Below the pieces are notes generated by a model. The model worked only from the letters and a program-made list of their open reading frames with translations. It did no database searches and was not told the origin of the DNA. This document shows positions 42,203 to 51,341 of a DNA stretch of 64,000 nucleotides, piece after piece. The translations under genes and the position numbers were made by a program. Every line of letters starts with the position of its first letter. The first letter of the stretch is position 1. This DNA is from Tolypothrix bouteillei VB521301 (GTDB lineage Bacteria; Cyanobacteriota; Cyanobacteriia; Cyanobacteriales; Nostocaceae): NCBI RefSeq assembly GCF_000760695.4, contig NZ_JHEG04000002.1:372001-436000 (forward strand). Reading direction: 5' to 3'.

Positions 42203-44635
42203 ATGAAATACCAGGCACCCAATCAAAGCTTAAAAGACTATAAAACTATAAATCGCAAGTTTGAACGCTTGGATTTAGATCGTCGTTTGTTGATTTTGTA
42301 TGCATCCAAACAAGTGCAACGGTTTGCTGCTAACCCTAAAGAGGTTATGCCAGGAAAAGATATTCGTTTGGGCTTTCCTGAATTTATAGAGCTTGAAGAT
42401 ATTTTGATTCCTATCTTAAAAGGAGAACAGGAACTCTGTGAATTAAAATCTCTGGTTAGAACATCTAGTAGATCGGGTCATCTATATTTCGACATATATA
42501 TTCTGCGTCATAGATGTGAAAGTCATAATGAAAATAAGCTAATAGTACTTTTTGAAGATACAACAGAGACAACCATCGCCAAACTACAAAAAAAGAATAT
42601 AAAAATCTTATATAATGTTCTAGTGTCATATAAAAATTACATGGAAAAAGTTATCGCTGCAATGGCAGAAGCCTTGTTAGTGACAACTAAATCGGGAAAA
42701 ATTAAGAAAGTCAATCGTGCTGCATTAGAGTTATTTGGCTATAACGAGGAAGAATTAATAAATCAGCCTATCTCTTTATTATTTGATGATAATAAATTAT
42801 TGCAAAAAGCCATTCAGCAAAGATACTTATTGAAAAATTACTTTCAAAAAATAGAAATTATTTGTCGAAATAAAGAGAAAGAAAAGCTGTTAATAGCGTT
42901 TTCTTGCTCGATGATTCATTCTAAAACAGATGGCTTTACAGATATAGTTTATATTGGGAGAGATATTACTGCCCAAAAAAGCAGGCAGCAACGAATTGGT
43001 ACGCAGTACACTATAACTCGGATTTTGTCAGAATCACAAAGTATCAAACAGGCTATTCCAAAAATTTTACATGCTATATGTGAGTGTTTGGGGTGGGATT
43101 TGGGAGAACTTTGGACAGCAAATGAATACATAGCACTAGCGTCACAGCAAGATTGCGTTCATTCAATACTGAGATGTGTAGAAATTTGGTCGAGTCGAAC
43201 GGTTGCAATCCGAGAGTTTAAAGCAGTGACTTGGCAAACGACTTATACTCCCGGTACTGGTTTTCCCGGTCGAATATGGTCAACTCAATCGCCTCTATGG
43301 ATCGAGAATATCTCGCAGCCAGAAAATTTTGGTCGGGGGTGCGATACGGCTTCAGTTGATAAGCCTTCGGCGTATCGCAACGCATCTTTGCATGAAATAC
43401 CAGAGTTTGGTGATGTGCGATCGCAAGCGGCTGTAGAATCGGGATTGCGATCGGCATTTGGCTTTCCCATTTTGGATAATGGAGAAATTTTAGGAGTGAT
43501 GACTTTCTTTAGTCAGGATATACAGCCAAAAGATACCGAATTATTGCAAATGATGGTTTCAGTCGGTCATCAAATTTCTCAGTTTATTAAAACTAAACTA
43601 TCTCAGGAAGCACTCATTGAGAGAGAACAACGCTATCGAGATTTATTGGAAAATGCAGATGAATTAATTCAATGCGTCACTCCTTGCGGTCAGTTTGAGT
43701 ATGTTAACCGTACATGGCTCAAAAGTTTAGGATACTCAGAGTTGGAAGTCAATCAGCTTAATGTGTTAGATATCATTCATCCCGATCATCGAGAACAATA
43801 CCGACATATTCTTTATGAGGTGATGTCGGGAAAAAAGCTCAACCAAGTGACAATTGCATTTGTCTCTAAAGATGGTAAAAAAATTTTTGTAGAAGGAAAT
43901 ATTAACTGCAAATTTATCAAGGGAAAACCCGTTTTAATGCGCGGTATTTTTCGGAATGTGACTCAACGTGTTGCATTAGAAGAAGCACAGCGCCACCAGC
44001 AAGAACAAACCGAGCGTTTGTTACTGAATATTTTGCCAGAAGTCATTTTCAACCGTTTAAAAGAGGAACCCGGTACGATCGCAGAACACTTTACTGATGT
44101 GAGTGTTCTGTTTGCCGATATTGTTGGCTTTACCGAAATCGCTTCTCAAATTAGCGCCATTCAGCTTGTTAAGATATTAAACCAAATTTTTTCCGTGTTC
44201 GATCGCCTGACCGAACAGTATAGTTTAGAGAAAATCAAGACTATTGGTGATGCTTACATGGTAGTTGGCGGTTTACCAGTGCGCTACCCAAATCACGCCC
44301 AAGCCATTGCTTGTATGGCTTTGGATATGCAAACAGCAATTGACGAGTTTAACTCTGAAAACAAGCAAAACTTTAGTATCCGAATTGGAATCCATAGTGG
44401 ACCTGTGGTAGCAGGAGTAATTGGTATCAAAAAAGTTAGCTACGATCTTTGGGGAGATACTGTAAATATAGCCCATCGCATGGAATCCCAAGGTTTGGCG
44501 GGCAAAATTCAAGTGACAGAAGCTACATACCAAAAGTTGCGTAATGAATTTGTGTTTCAAAAACGGGGTGAAATTGAAGTTAAAGGGAAAGGTAAGATGA
44601 CAACTTATTTGATGATTGGGCGGAAATCAGGCTGA
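42203..44635 (+). CDS. PAS-GAF-PAS class III adenylate cyclase
   Basis: 810 residues. A weak N-terminal PAS-like region (1-130), PAS (about 145-265), GAF (about 280-470), PAS (about 475-600), then a class III cyclase domain (about 615-805). The cyclase has both metal-binding Asp ('VLFADIVGFTEI' and 'IGDAYMVVGG'), the base-specifying Lys in 'EKIKTIGD' and Asp in 'YDLWGDTVNIAHRM', plus the transition-state Asn and Arg there. Lys/Asp at these places indicates ATP, so the product is cAMP. The GAF domain carries an in-frame insertion of about 28 residues encoded by a palindromic repeat (43340-43379). No membrane segment. Confidence 0.92.
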   Translation: MKYQAPNQSLKDYKTINRKFERLDLDRRLLILYASKQVQRFAANPKEVMPGKDIRLGFPEFIELEDILIPILKGEQELCELKSLVRTSSRSGHLYFDIYILRHRCESHNENKLIVLFEDTTETTIAKLQKKNIKILYNVLVSYKNYMEKVIAAMAEALLVTTKSGKIKKVNRAALELFGYNEEELINQPISLLFDDNKLLQKAIQQRYLLKNYFQKIEIICRNKEKEKLLIAFSCSMIHSKTDGFTDIVYIGRDITAQKSRQQRIGTQYTITRILSESQSIKQAIPKILHAICECLGWDLGELWTANEYIALASQQDCVHSILRCVEIWSSRTVAIREFKAVTWQTTYTPGTGFPGRIWSTQSPLWIENISQPENFGRGCDTASVDKPSAYRNASLHEIPEFGDVRSQAAVESGLRSAFGFPILDNGEILGVMTFFSQDIQPKDTELLQMMVSVGHQISQFIKTKLSQEALIEREQRYRDLLENADELIQCVTPCGQFEYVNRTWLKSLGYSELEVNQLNVLDIIHPDHREQYRHILYEVMSGKKLNQVTIAFVSKDGKKIFVEGNINCKFIKGKPVLMRGIFRNVTQRVALEEAQRHQQEQTERLLLNILPEVIFNRLKEEPGTIAEHFTDVSVLFADIVGFTEIASQISAIQLVKILNQIFSVFDRLTEQYSLEKIKTIGDAYMVVGGLPVRYPNHAQAIACMALDMQTAIDEFNSENKQNFSIRIGIHSGPVVAGVIGIKKVSYDLWGDTVNIAHRMESQGLAGKIQVTEATYQKLRNEFVFQKRGEIEVKGKGKMTTYLMIGRKSG
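43340..43379. repeat. Palindromic repeat inserted in the cyclase GAF domain
   Basis: TGCGATACG (43340-43348) is the exact complement of CGTATCGCA (43371-43379), with inner arms GGCTT and AAGCC. The encoded stretch interrupts the usual GAF sequence between 'ENISQPENFGRG' and 'SGLRSAFGFPI'. The core 'CCTTCGG' and flanks resemble palindromic units at 17195-17390 and 63837-63900. Confidence 0.75.
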
Positions 44636-44639
44636 GGGA

Positions 44640-44735
44640 TTGGGGGAGACACGGTAGATGGGGGAGACACGGTAAAAAATTCTGCCTTGTCCCCCTTTTC
44701 CTCCTTGTCTCCCTTGTCTTCCTTGTCTCTACTCT
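44640..44735. repeat. Purine/pyrimidine-rich tandem repeats
   Basis: GGGGGAGACACGGTAGAT and GGGGGAGACACGGTAAAA are direct repeats near 44644-44680; they are followed by CTTGTCTCC-type units (CCTCCTTGTCTCCCTTGTCT and onward). Same unit class as the in-frame tract in the dynamin-J gene. The tract separates convergent genes. Confidence 0.7.
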
Positions 44736-45913
44736 CCTCCCCCAGTATTAGGGATCAGCCTTCCGACAGGATAAGTGGCAGATTCTTGAGCACCACTCTG
44801 AGTCATAGCAGCTGGTATTTGTTCTGAAGAACGAGTTTTGGCGGCTAAATAATCTGTTCGCAATTGCTCTAGCATTTTTTCTCGCTTGTCATACAGCCGT
44901 TTTAAAGTACGGGGCTTACACTGGTTCATGACATAAGCTGTGACTAATGGTAAGGCAATGGTACTGTCAGTGTAACAAACAATTGTACTGGGTAATTCAT
45001 TGGGGTCAATCTTACCCCAACTGACTGCTTCTGAGGGTGTTGCTCCAGATAAACCGCCAGTGTCTGGACGAGCATCTGTGAACTGTATAAAGAAATCGTG
45101 TCCCCGTTCTTCGAGTCCGAGCACTTCATGCAGTTGCGGTTGGGTTTGTAATAAAAAGTTTTTGGGGCTTCCACCACCAATAATGAAAGCTGCGCTTTTC
45201 CCTTCAGATCCTCGTGCATAATATGCGATCGCAGCTGTTTCATTCACATCTATTGACGGGTCTAGTACCAGCTCAGAGCCTTCTAACGATAGGGCTGCAA
45301 CATTCATTCCTATAGAACTATCACCAGGAGAAGACGTATATATTGGTACGCCATACTCATAAGCTGTTGCTAGCAAGCTGGAATTCTTCACTCCAACTTG
45401 CTTTTCTACTTCTCGAACATATTTACCAAGTAGATAGTGAAACTCTGCTGTTCCCATCCTTTTTTGAAAAGCTGGTGCTTGTAAAATCTTACGAATGAAA
45501 GCGTCTGTTTCTAGTAAGACATCATAGCTAAATATAATGTCATAAATACGGATGGTTCCTTCCTGTCGCAACTTCACGTCATTTAAAAATGGATTACCAG
45601 CAAACAGTTCAAAACCCAAGCCGTAGTGCATATCGTGGTAAAGGTTGGCACCAGTACTAATCATCCAATCAATAAATCCATTGCGGATGAGAGGTGCAAG
45701 CACGGACACTCCATATCCTGCAGGTGTCATAGCACCGGAAAGGCTAACTCCCACCGTTACGCCTTCTTGCAGTACATCCCGGCTCAGCAAATAGCATATT
45801 TCCCGCAATCGTGCCGAGTTATATGCTGTAAAGTAGTTATCAATCAAATCGACGACTCCAATGTCTGTCGGCATTGGTGCAGGTGCAATTTTTTTACCTA
45901 GCTGTTTTGACAT
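44729..45913 (-). CDS. Deoxyhypusine synthase family protein (homospermidine synthase-like)
   Basis: About 394 residues from the Met at 45913; an upstream frame to 45991 adds 26 non-conserved residues. The NAD-binding DHS fold is clear: 'GVSLSGAMTPAGYGVSVLAP', 'STGANLYHDMHYGLGF', 'GVPIYTSSPGDSSIGMN', and 'SEAVSWGKID', which holds the lysine that carries the aminobutyl group in DHS. Bacteria lack eIF5A, and bacterial relatives (SpeY) make homospermidine from spermidine or putrescine, so a polyamine role is likelier than hypusine formation. The C-terminus (about 365-394) is a low-complexity extension. No spe genes adjoin. Confidence 0.88.
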   Translation of the reverse strand: MSKQLGKKIAPAPMPTDIGVVDLIDNYFTAYNSARLREICYLLSRDVLQEGVTVGVSLSGAMTPAGYGVSVLAPLIRNGFIDWMISTGANLYHDMHYGLGFELFAGNPFLNDVKLRQEGTIRIYDIIFSYDVLLETDAFIRKILQAPAFQKRMGTAEFHYLLGKYVREVEKQVGVKNSSLLATAYEYGVPIYTSSPGDSSIGMNVAALSLEGSELVLDPSIDVNETAAIAYYARGSEGKSAAFIIGGGSPKNFLLQTQPQLHEVLGLEERGHDFFIQFTDARPDTGGLSGATPSEAVSWGKIDPNELPSTIVCYTDSTIALPLVTAYVMNQCKPRTLKRLYDKREKMLEQLRTDYLAAKTRSSEQIPAAMTQSGAQESATYPVGRLIPNTGGGE

Positions 45914-46103
45914 TCTTGATAGTCCCCTGTAAATCCATACGTGAATGAGCGGACAGGATACAATGTTAAACGTATTTGACTTTTTTCTCATCTTTAGGTA
46001 GGGCTAAAGGCTACCGTTCAATGTTGATGGGCTTTAGCTCTTCCTACGCGTACTTAAAATTCAATATTATTTTTATAAAGTTATCTTTAATACTTATGTT
46101 ATT

Positions 46104-47186
46104 TTAAGACAGCAGCAAACAGTTTCTGTTGCGACCTTGTTCCTTAGCGGCATACAGTGCTTCATCTGCAAGTTCAATGAGATTTTCAGGTAAGCTTTCT
46201 GAGTTTGGTACTATAGTAGCAACTCCCATACTTAAGGTAAGATATCTACCAATTGGAGAACGGTCGTGAGCAATTTGAGCTCGTCTGATGGATAATTGGA
46301 TTTGTTGGGCGATGGCGATCGCATCATGAGAAGTTGTCTTCGGTAAAATTACGGCTAGTTCTTCTCCTCCATAACGAGCGAGCAAACAAGGGAAACTCTG
46401 AACAACGTCTTTGATCGCTTGAGCAACTTGCTTCAAACACTCATCCCCAGCTTGATGACCGTAGTAGTCGTTGTAAAGTTTAAAATGATCGATGTCACAC
46501 ATAATCAAAGATAAGGGTGTTTGCTCTTCTTGGTGTTGTTGCCACTGTTGGTGAAGATACTTATCGAATTGACGGCGATTTGCAACTTTAGTTAAATGAT
46601 CCTCTGTAGCTAAGTGTTGTAGCTTAGTATTTGCTGTACATAATTGACTGTATTTCTCTACTTGCTGTTTTAACTCTGTATTGAGCCGTTGCAGTGCTTG
46701 TTCCGTTTGAGAAAGATGCCAATCCAAATCGTTAAGACGGTAAGCAATCCAACAAACTAATCCTGAAAATACCATGATATTTAAAACACCTTCTATGGTG
46801 AATTGTATTTCTAAGGTACAGACAGAGTATCGATAACCAATCGCACATATACCTTTTACTAACACTGGTAAGAAGATCCCTATTGGTAGGAGTTTCCGCG
46901 CCATGAGGCTACCCGCACCATTTCCACCGATCAATGCTTTAAGTCTGTACCACAGCCATAATGATGCTCCTGCCATGATACAGCTAATAACAGTGGCTGC
47001 TTTAAATGTAGGTATTCCCAAGCTTGTACTCTTCAACTGTAAAATGTTGAATTCCCAGTTCAGCAGAACTAGTCCTCCAATAAAAAAGAAGGCAATCATA
47101 GCTTGTTTAACGAGAAACTGGCGAGAACAGCTTCCAGGTAGAAACTGGAAGTTTTCTGAGTTTCCAGGAATACCTATAATTCTCAT
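46104..47186 (-). CDS. Membrane-bound diguanylate cyclase (GGDEF)
   Basis: 360 residues. The N-terminal 145 residues have four to five hydrophobic segments, a membrane sensor region without a named domain that I can assign. A coiled-coil linker ('LDWHLSQTEQALQRLNTELKQ', first part) leads to a GGDEF domain (about 195-358) with 'HLTKVANRRQFDKYL', 'MCDIDHFKLYNDYYGHQAGD' and active-site GGEEL ('ARYGGEELAVIL'). The GGEEF-type signature supports synthesis of c-di-GMP. No RxxD inhibitory site precedes it ('QSFPCLLARYGG'), so product feedback is probably absent. Transcribed alone. Confidence 0.92.
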   Translation of the reverse strand: MRIIGIPGNSENFQFLPGSCSRQFLVKQAMIAFFFIGGLVLLNWEFNILQLKSTSLGIPTFKAATVISCIMAGASLWLWYRLKALIGGNGAGSLMARKLLPIGIFLPVLVKGICAIGYRYSVCTLEIQFTIEGVLNIMVFSGLVCWIAYRLNDLDWHLSQTEQALQRLNTELKQQVEKYSQLCTANTKLQHLATEDHLTKVANRRQFDKYLHQQWQQHQEEQTPLSLIMCDIDHFKLYNDYYGHQAGDECLKQVAQAIKDVVQSFPCLLARYGGEELAVILPKTTSHDAIAIAQQIQLSIRRAQIAHDRSPIGRYLTLSMGVATIVPNSESLPENLIELADEALYAAKEQGRNRNCLLLS

Positions 47187-47692
47187 AACTTTATATTACG
47201 TATCAATCGACTAATCTACTTTTGGTATGAATGCTTCTTTGTTTGGAAATGTTTTTGTGTTTTCTCTGACTTCACTCAAACATTAGAAAACTTAGAGCTT
47301 TCTACCGTAATAGTTACGATGTCACATCTAGCCTCCGATTCAACATCGTAAAATTACTTAGAACGCATTAAAAAAGACTTAAGAAAAGCTGTGTAAAACC
47401 AGTATACTTAGAGATTTTTTGGGTTTTTACAGAATCCACATAAATAAACACAGTAATATTACTGATATCGCTTATCAAAATTTTATATAAATACTAGATT
47501 CTTAATAATCTCTTACAAACAAGACAGCCGCAATGAATAAAGACCGGAAAATCAAAATTTATAAAAATGTGTAACAACTTGTAGACAAATTACTTGTTGT
47601 GTAGAGATTTTAGAATATGTATAGGACTCACATCAGTTTGTTAAGCAATGAAATAATGCAGCATACAATATTTGTGGGTGTCGGAATGAACA
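47187..47692. other. Intergenic region, no gene seen
   Basis: AT-rich spacer between the divergent GGDEF and metallophosphoesterase genes, which must hold both promoters. I did not find repeats or RNA structure, nor any operator I can defend. Confidence 0.45.
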
Positions 47693-48487
47693 ATGCAAAT
47701 CCTTTCTATATCTGACCAAGTTATTCATCACATACCGTTTATTACCCACTCGCCTAACGGGGTTGGCGTGGTTAATAAAGCGCTACCTGTTTTATTAGCT
47801 CATGTTGACTCACTACCGGATGGGTTGGAGGCGATTGTTGCAACGAGCGATTTGCAAGGTATCGATCGAGAAAACCAACGCCTTCTTGGTCATCTTGTCA
47901 GTGAAGAATTAGATAAGTTGGCTGATTTGGGAAGAATTCCTTCACTAAAATCAACAGGTATCATCTTGGCGGGAGATTTTTACGCAAAGGTAGATAAGCG
48001 TGGTGGTGTAGGTGATGTACGTGATGTGTGGCAAGCATTTCGCCAGCGTTTTCGCTGGACGGCTGGGGTAGGGGGCAATCACGATAGTTTTGGTAGAACA
48101 CAACAGGAATTTAGAGCCTTTCAGGACGCAAAAGGTATAAATTATTTAGATGGTAATATCACCTGTCTTGATGGATTGCGTATTGCTGGGATTTCTGGTA
48201 TTATCGGCAAATCAACTAAGCCTTTTCGTCGTTCAGAAAAAGATTTTAGAAAACTGCTCGTACAACTCCTCGATCGCTCGCCGGATATTTTTGTACTGCA
48301 TGAAGGTCCTAACGACGTGGAAGCTAAGTTAATGGGCAATGAATCTATACGTGCTGAACTGGTTAAGGGAAATGATTTGTTAGTGATTTGCGGTCATTCT
48401 CATTGGAAAGTGCCTATGATTGCTTTGTCTAAAGGAATTCAAGTGTTGAATGTGGATACTCGGGTTGTTGTTATGGTAGCAGAGTGA
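47693..48487 (+). CDS. Metallophosphoesterase (calcineurin-like)
   Basis: 264 residues. The dinuclear-metal phosphoesterase motifs are 'ILAGDFYAKVDKRGGVGD' (about 91-108), 'GVGGNHDSFG' (about 142-151) with the GNHD signature, and 'VICGHSHWKVP' near 234 with GHxH. An early 'LATSDLQG'-like motif reads 'IVATSDLQGID'. Substrate could be a nucleotide, phosphoprotein or RNA; nothing chooses. Its last 49 bases overlap, on the opposite strand, the 3' end of the small secreted-peptide gene. Confidence 0.87.
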   Translation: MQILSISDQVIHHIPFITHSPNGVGVVNKALPVLLAHVDSLPDGLEAIVATSDLQGIDRENQRLLGHLVSEELDKLADLGRIPSLKSTGIILAGDFYAKVDKRGGVGDVRDVWQAFRQRFRWTAGVGGNHDSFGRTQQEFRAFQDAKGINYLDGNITCLDGLRIAGISGIIGKSTKPFRRSEKDFRKLLVQLLDRSPDIFVLHEGPNDVEAKLMGNESIRAELVKGNDLLVICGHSHWKVPMIALSKGIQVLNVDTRVVVMVAE

Positions 48488-48636
48488 GCGATAGCTAACT
48501 CTTGGTGCTGTTGTTGGGCGCGTCTTCCCTTTCCACGATATGTTGCTCCGGATGAATCCTCGCTCGATTCTGCAACAGCGCAAAGAGGGCTCACAGCTAG
48601 TACTGCTGTGAGTGCAATTGTCAGGTAAAATTTCAT
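48439..48636 (-). CDS. Small secreted peptide with RGKGR motif, candidate PatX-like
   Basis: 65 residues. A clean signal peptide (MKFYLTIALTAVLAVSPLCA, cleavage after AVA near residue 22) is followed by a short mature chain with 'YRGKGRRAQQQ'; RGKGR is residues 34-38. PatX proteins of filamentous cyanobacteria are small, have a signal peptide and carry an RG(S/T)GR pentapeptide that can act on HetR to repress heterocyst formation. The motif here has Lys where Ser or Thr is usual, so homology is plausible but unproven. No good ribosome site precedes the ATG; the 3' end overlaps the metallophosphoesterase by 49 bases, and the tail after QQQ may therefore be poorly constrained. Confidence 0.5.
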   Translation of the reverse strand: MKFYLTIALTAVLAVSPLCAVAESSEDSSGATYRGKGRRAQQQHQELAIAHSATITTTRVSTFNT

Positions 48637-48758
48637 GGGTTAATTCACAGTGCAATAAATAAGCTAGGAGACAAACACCACGGTTGTGCAGTCCGTGACG
48701 ATCTCTCTTGGCTACTTATTTATTCAGTGATTTTTTTCTCTATCTGGTAATTTTTAAT

Positions 48759-49160
48759 TTACGCAATGACTGCTATGCACTCCATTTCCACTCGTGCATC
48801 TAAAATCAGTTTGCTAGCCTCAAAGGCGGTTCTTGCAGGAAGTCGGTCTTTAGAAAAGTAGGTGAGGTAAACTTCATTCACTGCGTTCCATTCTTTTATA
48901 TCTGCAAGTATCACTGTTACTTTAACGACTTGGTTGAGAGATGACCCATATCTTTCAAGAACGCGTTTGATATTTTCCATAGTTTGCTTTGTTTCGGCTG
49001 TGACTCCTCCAGGAACCAGTTCTTTCGCACCGGGGATGTTACCAATAACCCCAGATAGATAAAGCATATTACCAACACGTACCGCTTCAGGAAACGGAAG
49101 ATTGAGAGATTCTGTCTCTGTAGAAGCTAGATAATGGATAGAATCGGAAAGAGATGTCAT
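48759..49160 (-). CDS. RidA family (YjgF/YER057c/UK114) protein
   Basis: 133 residues with the trimeric chorismate-mutase-like fold of RidA, an enamine/imine deaminase that protects PLP enzymes. 'GNMLYLSGVIGNIPGAKELV' (about 30-49), 'MENIKRVLERYGSSLNQVVK', 'LPARTAFEASKLILDARVEMECIAVIA' (first part) match the family, including the catalytic Arg in 'DARVEMECIA'. The usual 'Q..T.QTL.N' is 'ETKQTMENI' here. Single gene. Confidence 0.93.
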   Translation of the reverse strand: MTSLSDSIHYLASTETESLNLPFPEAVRVGNMLYLSGVIGNIPGAKELVPGGVTAETKQTMENIKRVLERYGSSLNQVVKVTVILADIKEWNAVNEVYLTYFSKDRLPARTAFEASKLILDARVEMECIAVIA

Positions 49161-49261
49161 GGTTGTTGGGATTAGCTAAGATTTAATCTGAATTCTGCTA
49201 TTTTCCCTTTGTTAGGAAAATTTTCTAATAAAGTCTACAGATAGTGTACAACTGTGGCTTG

Positions 49262-50008
49262 TTAAATTAATACACCAAGTCGGTAAAGTCGATGACTTCT
49301 TGCTCCTAACGCACCACCTTTGAGTGGTTTGCCCATTTTACTTTTTAACAAACAGCAACTGTCTGATGAAACTGTGGCTTGTCGTACTTCTATTGAACAA
49401 ACACGAACGCTTGACAGTGTTGCCAAGTTTTCTGTTACAATCGCATCTCTTGCGAACTGAATTAAACTGGCTACGTGCGATCGCATTCGTGAATCTAAGG
49501 TAGTGTTGGGGTTGTAATTCACAACTACGGATGCTGCATTACGATTGATACGAATGCTTGTCACTCGGTTATCTGCTGTCAATAATTCTTCTAACTGCTG
49601 CGCGTATTGAAAATCTTTCGCTATCAAGGGAATGTTAAATCTGATTCGTCCTGCGATCGCATGAACAACACTGTAAATCACCTTGGAAGGGGGTGATGAA
49701 TTTTGCTGACCCTGACTGACTCTAGGTTTAGGAGAAATTACTTGACGAGTTGCACCTACTATCATTAACCAGGCTAGAATTGCTACCCAACTATTAATTC
49801 TGAGAATCCTCATAACAAGCAGAAACGTTAGGATAGCAAGGAAATCCCATCCTCTTTTTTGGAAAAAACTATCTGATTTTTCAACAGCAACAAGTTCTGC
49901 TTGACTCGCTGCTTTGAGCAAATCACTTTGTATCCACTCAGTAATTGATTCAGGAGACTGGTTTAGTTGAGTACTTAAATCGCTCCTTTTGCTGATAGTA
50001 ATTGTCAT
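49262..50008 (-). CDS. HMA_2-like domain membrane protein
   Basis: 248 residues. One or two membrane helices near 53-85 ('WDFLAILTFLLVMRILRI', 'SWVAILAWLMIVGATRQVI') precede a ferredoxin-like domain of the HMA_2 type (about 110-170: 'YSVVHAIAGRIRFNIPLIAK', 'VTSIRINRNAASVVVNYNP'). It lacks the CxxC copper site of classical HMA domains, so metal binding is doubtful; such domains occur in cyanobacterial P-type ATPases and isolated proteins. The basic C-terminal tail ('SDSCCLLKSKMGKP') ends without a domain. No transporter adjoins. Confidence 0.72.
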   Translation of the reverse strand: MTITISKRSDLSTQLNQSPESITEWIQSDLLKAASQAELVAVEKSDSFFQKRGWDFLAILTFLLVMRILRINSWVAILAWLMIVGATRQVISPKPRVSQGQQNSSPPSKVIYSVVHAIAGRIRFNIPLIAKDFQYAQQLEELLTADNRVTSIRINRNAASVVVNYNPNTTLDSRMRSHVASLIQFARDAIVTENLATLSSVRVCSIEVRQATVSSDSCCLLKSKMGKPLKGGALGARSHRLYRLGVLI

Positions 50009-50358
50009 TTATGACAAAGTTAATGAAGGTGGGTCATAAGTTAAATATAATTCACCTTGCAAATGGGGGGATCGATCTTTAGACTGAGTATTTTTAACTA
50101 TGCATGCAATGCTTTTTGTCCTGGTAATTGGAACTCGAGAGGCGTCGATCGCAGACACCTCAAATAAAAAGCCTTTCACACCACTGATAAAAAAAATGTA
50201 AAAAATCTTGCTTAAATTTTGGCAATAGATCTCTAAGTATGTTAGGCTTGGCTCATCTTTTGCACAATGAAAGCTTTATTGCTTTTTCTAAATTACCGGA
50301 AAGCTTGCCCTATATGCTGTTGCTATGTAAGGCAAGCATCGTTATGGGAGATGAAATT
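50009..50358. other. Intergenic region, no gene seen
   Basis: This is a divergent spacer. A frame opens upstream of the preferred start at 50359 but it has no domain or ribosome site. No repeats or RNA genes were recognised. Confidence 0.45.
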
Positions 50359-50748
50359 ATGAAATGTCCGCTACCAGCCTTACTTGCGCTCGTAAGTGCG
50401 ATCGCTATAGCTTATCCAGCCCATGCTAATGAAGAAAATGTTTCGACCCAGACAACACCAGGTCAAGCTTCTCTTCTGATTGTCAAACCAGCCACTATAG
50501 AAAATCAGATAGGTAATACGCGAATTAACAATCGAAGACCATCTTCTACCTCCATCAAGCTAGTACGTGAGAAAAAATGTAAAGATATCGATCCCCTAGA
50601 CTTTCTAAAAGATCCCGCAGCTAATCTCAAGCTCTGTTCTAAACTAAAACAGCCGCAAGAGGAAGAATCTAAACCTGTTGAAGCAGCTAATTACTATAAA
50701 GTACCTCCCCTTGAATCCGGTATTCGCGTACCAGTTTCCAAGTTTTAA
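50359..50748 (+). CDS. Small exported protein of unknown function
   Basis: About 129 residues from the ATG at 50359, which follows GGGAG at a proper distance. A signal peptide (about 1-20, 'LPALLALVSAIAIAYPAHA') precedes a polar, probably disordered chain with two cysteines ('REKKCKDIDPLDFLKDP' and 'LKLCSKLKQ'), resembling other short cyanobacterial periplasmic proteins with a 'DPLDFLKDPxxNL' segment. I do not recognise a characterised family. Monocistronic. Confidence 0.7.
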   Translation: MKCPLPALLALVSAIAIAYPAHANEENVSTQTTPGQASLLIVKPATIENQIGNTRINNRRPSSTSIKLVREKKCKDIDPLDFLKDPAANLKLCSKLKQPQEEESKPVEAANYYKVPPLESGIRVPVSKF

Positions 50749-50831
50749 AGTTGTTTGCCAAGCTACTCAGTTCCCTGCTTCTGTTTTCAGTCCAACTTAA
50801 TTATTCAACACTTAATAACAGATAGCTGTCG

Positions 50832-51077
50832 TTAAGATTTATGTGCTTGTAATGTGACTGTAAACTCCGAACCCTTATTAGGCGAACTGTCAAATTTTAA
50901 AACTCCGCCCAAACCTTCTACTTGGAGTTTAGTCAACCATAATCCCAAACCGATGTTTCCGCGATCGCTTTTGGTTGTAAACCCAAGTTGAAAAATCTCG
51001 TTGAACTTCTCTGGTGCGATCCCCAAGCCTGTATCAGAAACTTTGACTTCTACCCAAAGCTTGCCTTCTAATTCTTA
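50832..51077 (-). pseudogene. Histidine kinase remnant (HATPase_c fragment)
   Basis: About 80 codons of a kinase C-terminus: 'VKVSDTGLGIAPEKF' (G1 box), 'GNIGLGLWLTKL' (G2 box) and 'SPNKGSEFTVTLQ' at the end. The frame stops upstream (TAA near 51070-51072), so the dimerisation domain and the N-box are missing and no start is convincing. Similar C-termini are found in cyanobacterial GAF/CHASE kinases. It is a truncated copy, with AT-rich non-coding sequence where the rest should be. Confidence 0.75.
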
Positions 51078-51341
51078 ATTTGAATCCCCTATATTTTGTT
51101 ATAAAATGAGCACTGTTCGCATTATGTTGTAAGTAATATTATGGGAGGAAAAAAGTGAGTCGATCGCACTTAGATAGTACTAACTAGTATAAAAAGCATC
51201 AAATATTGTAGTCCCTATAAGTTGTTTGTCGATAAACAGACAATCATTCATTCAAAACATTCAATTTGTAATTTTTAATTGAAATTTTAATTTTTAAATT
51301 GCCTATGATGAAAGCGTGAATCTAGACTGTCCGGAGCAGCC

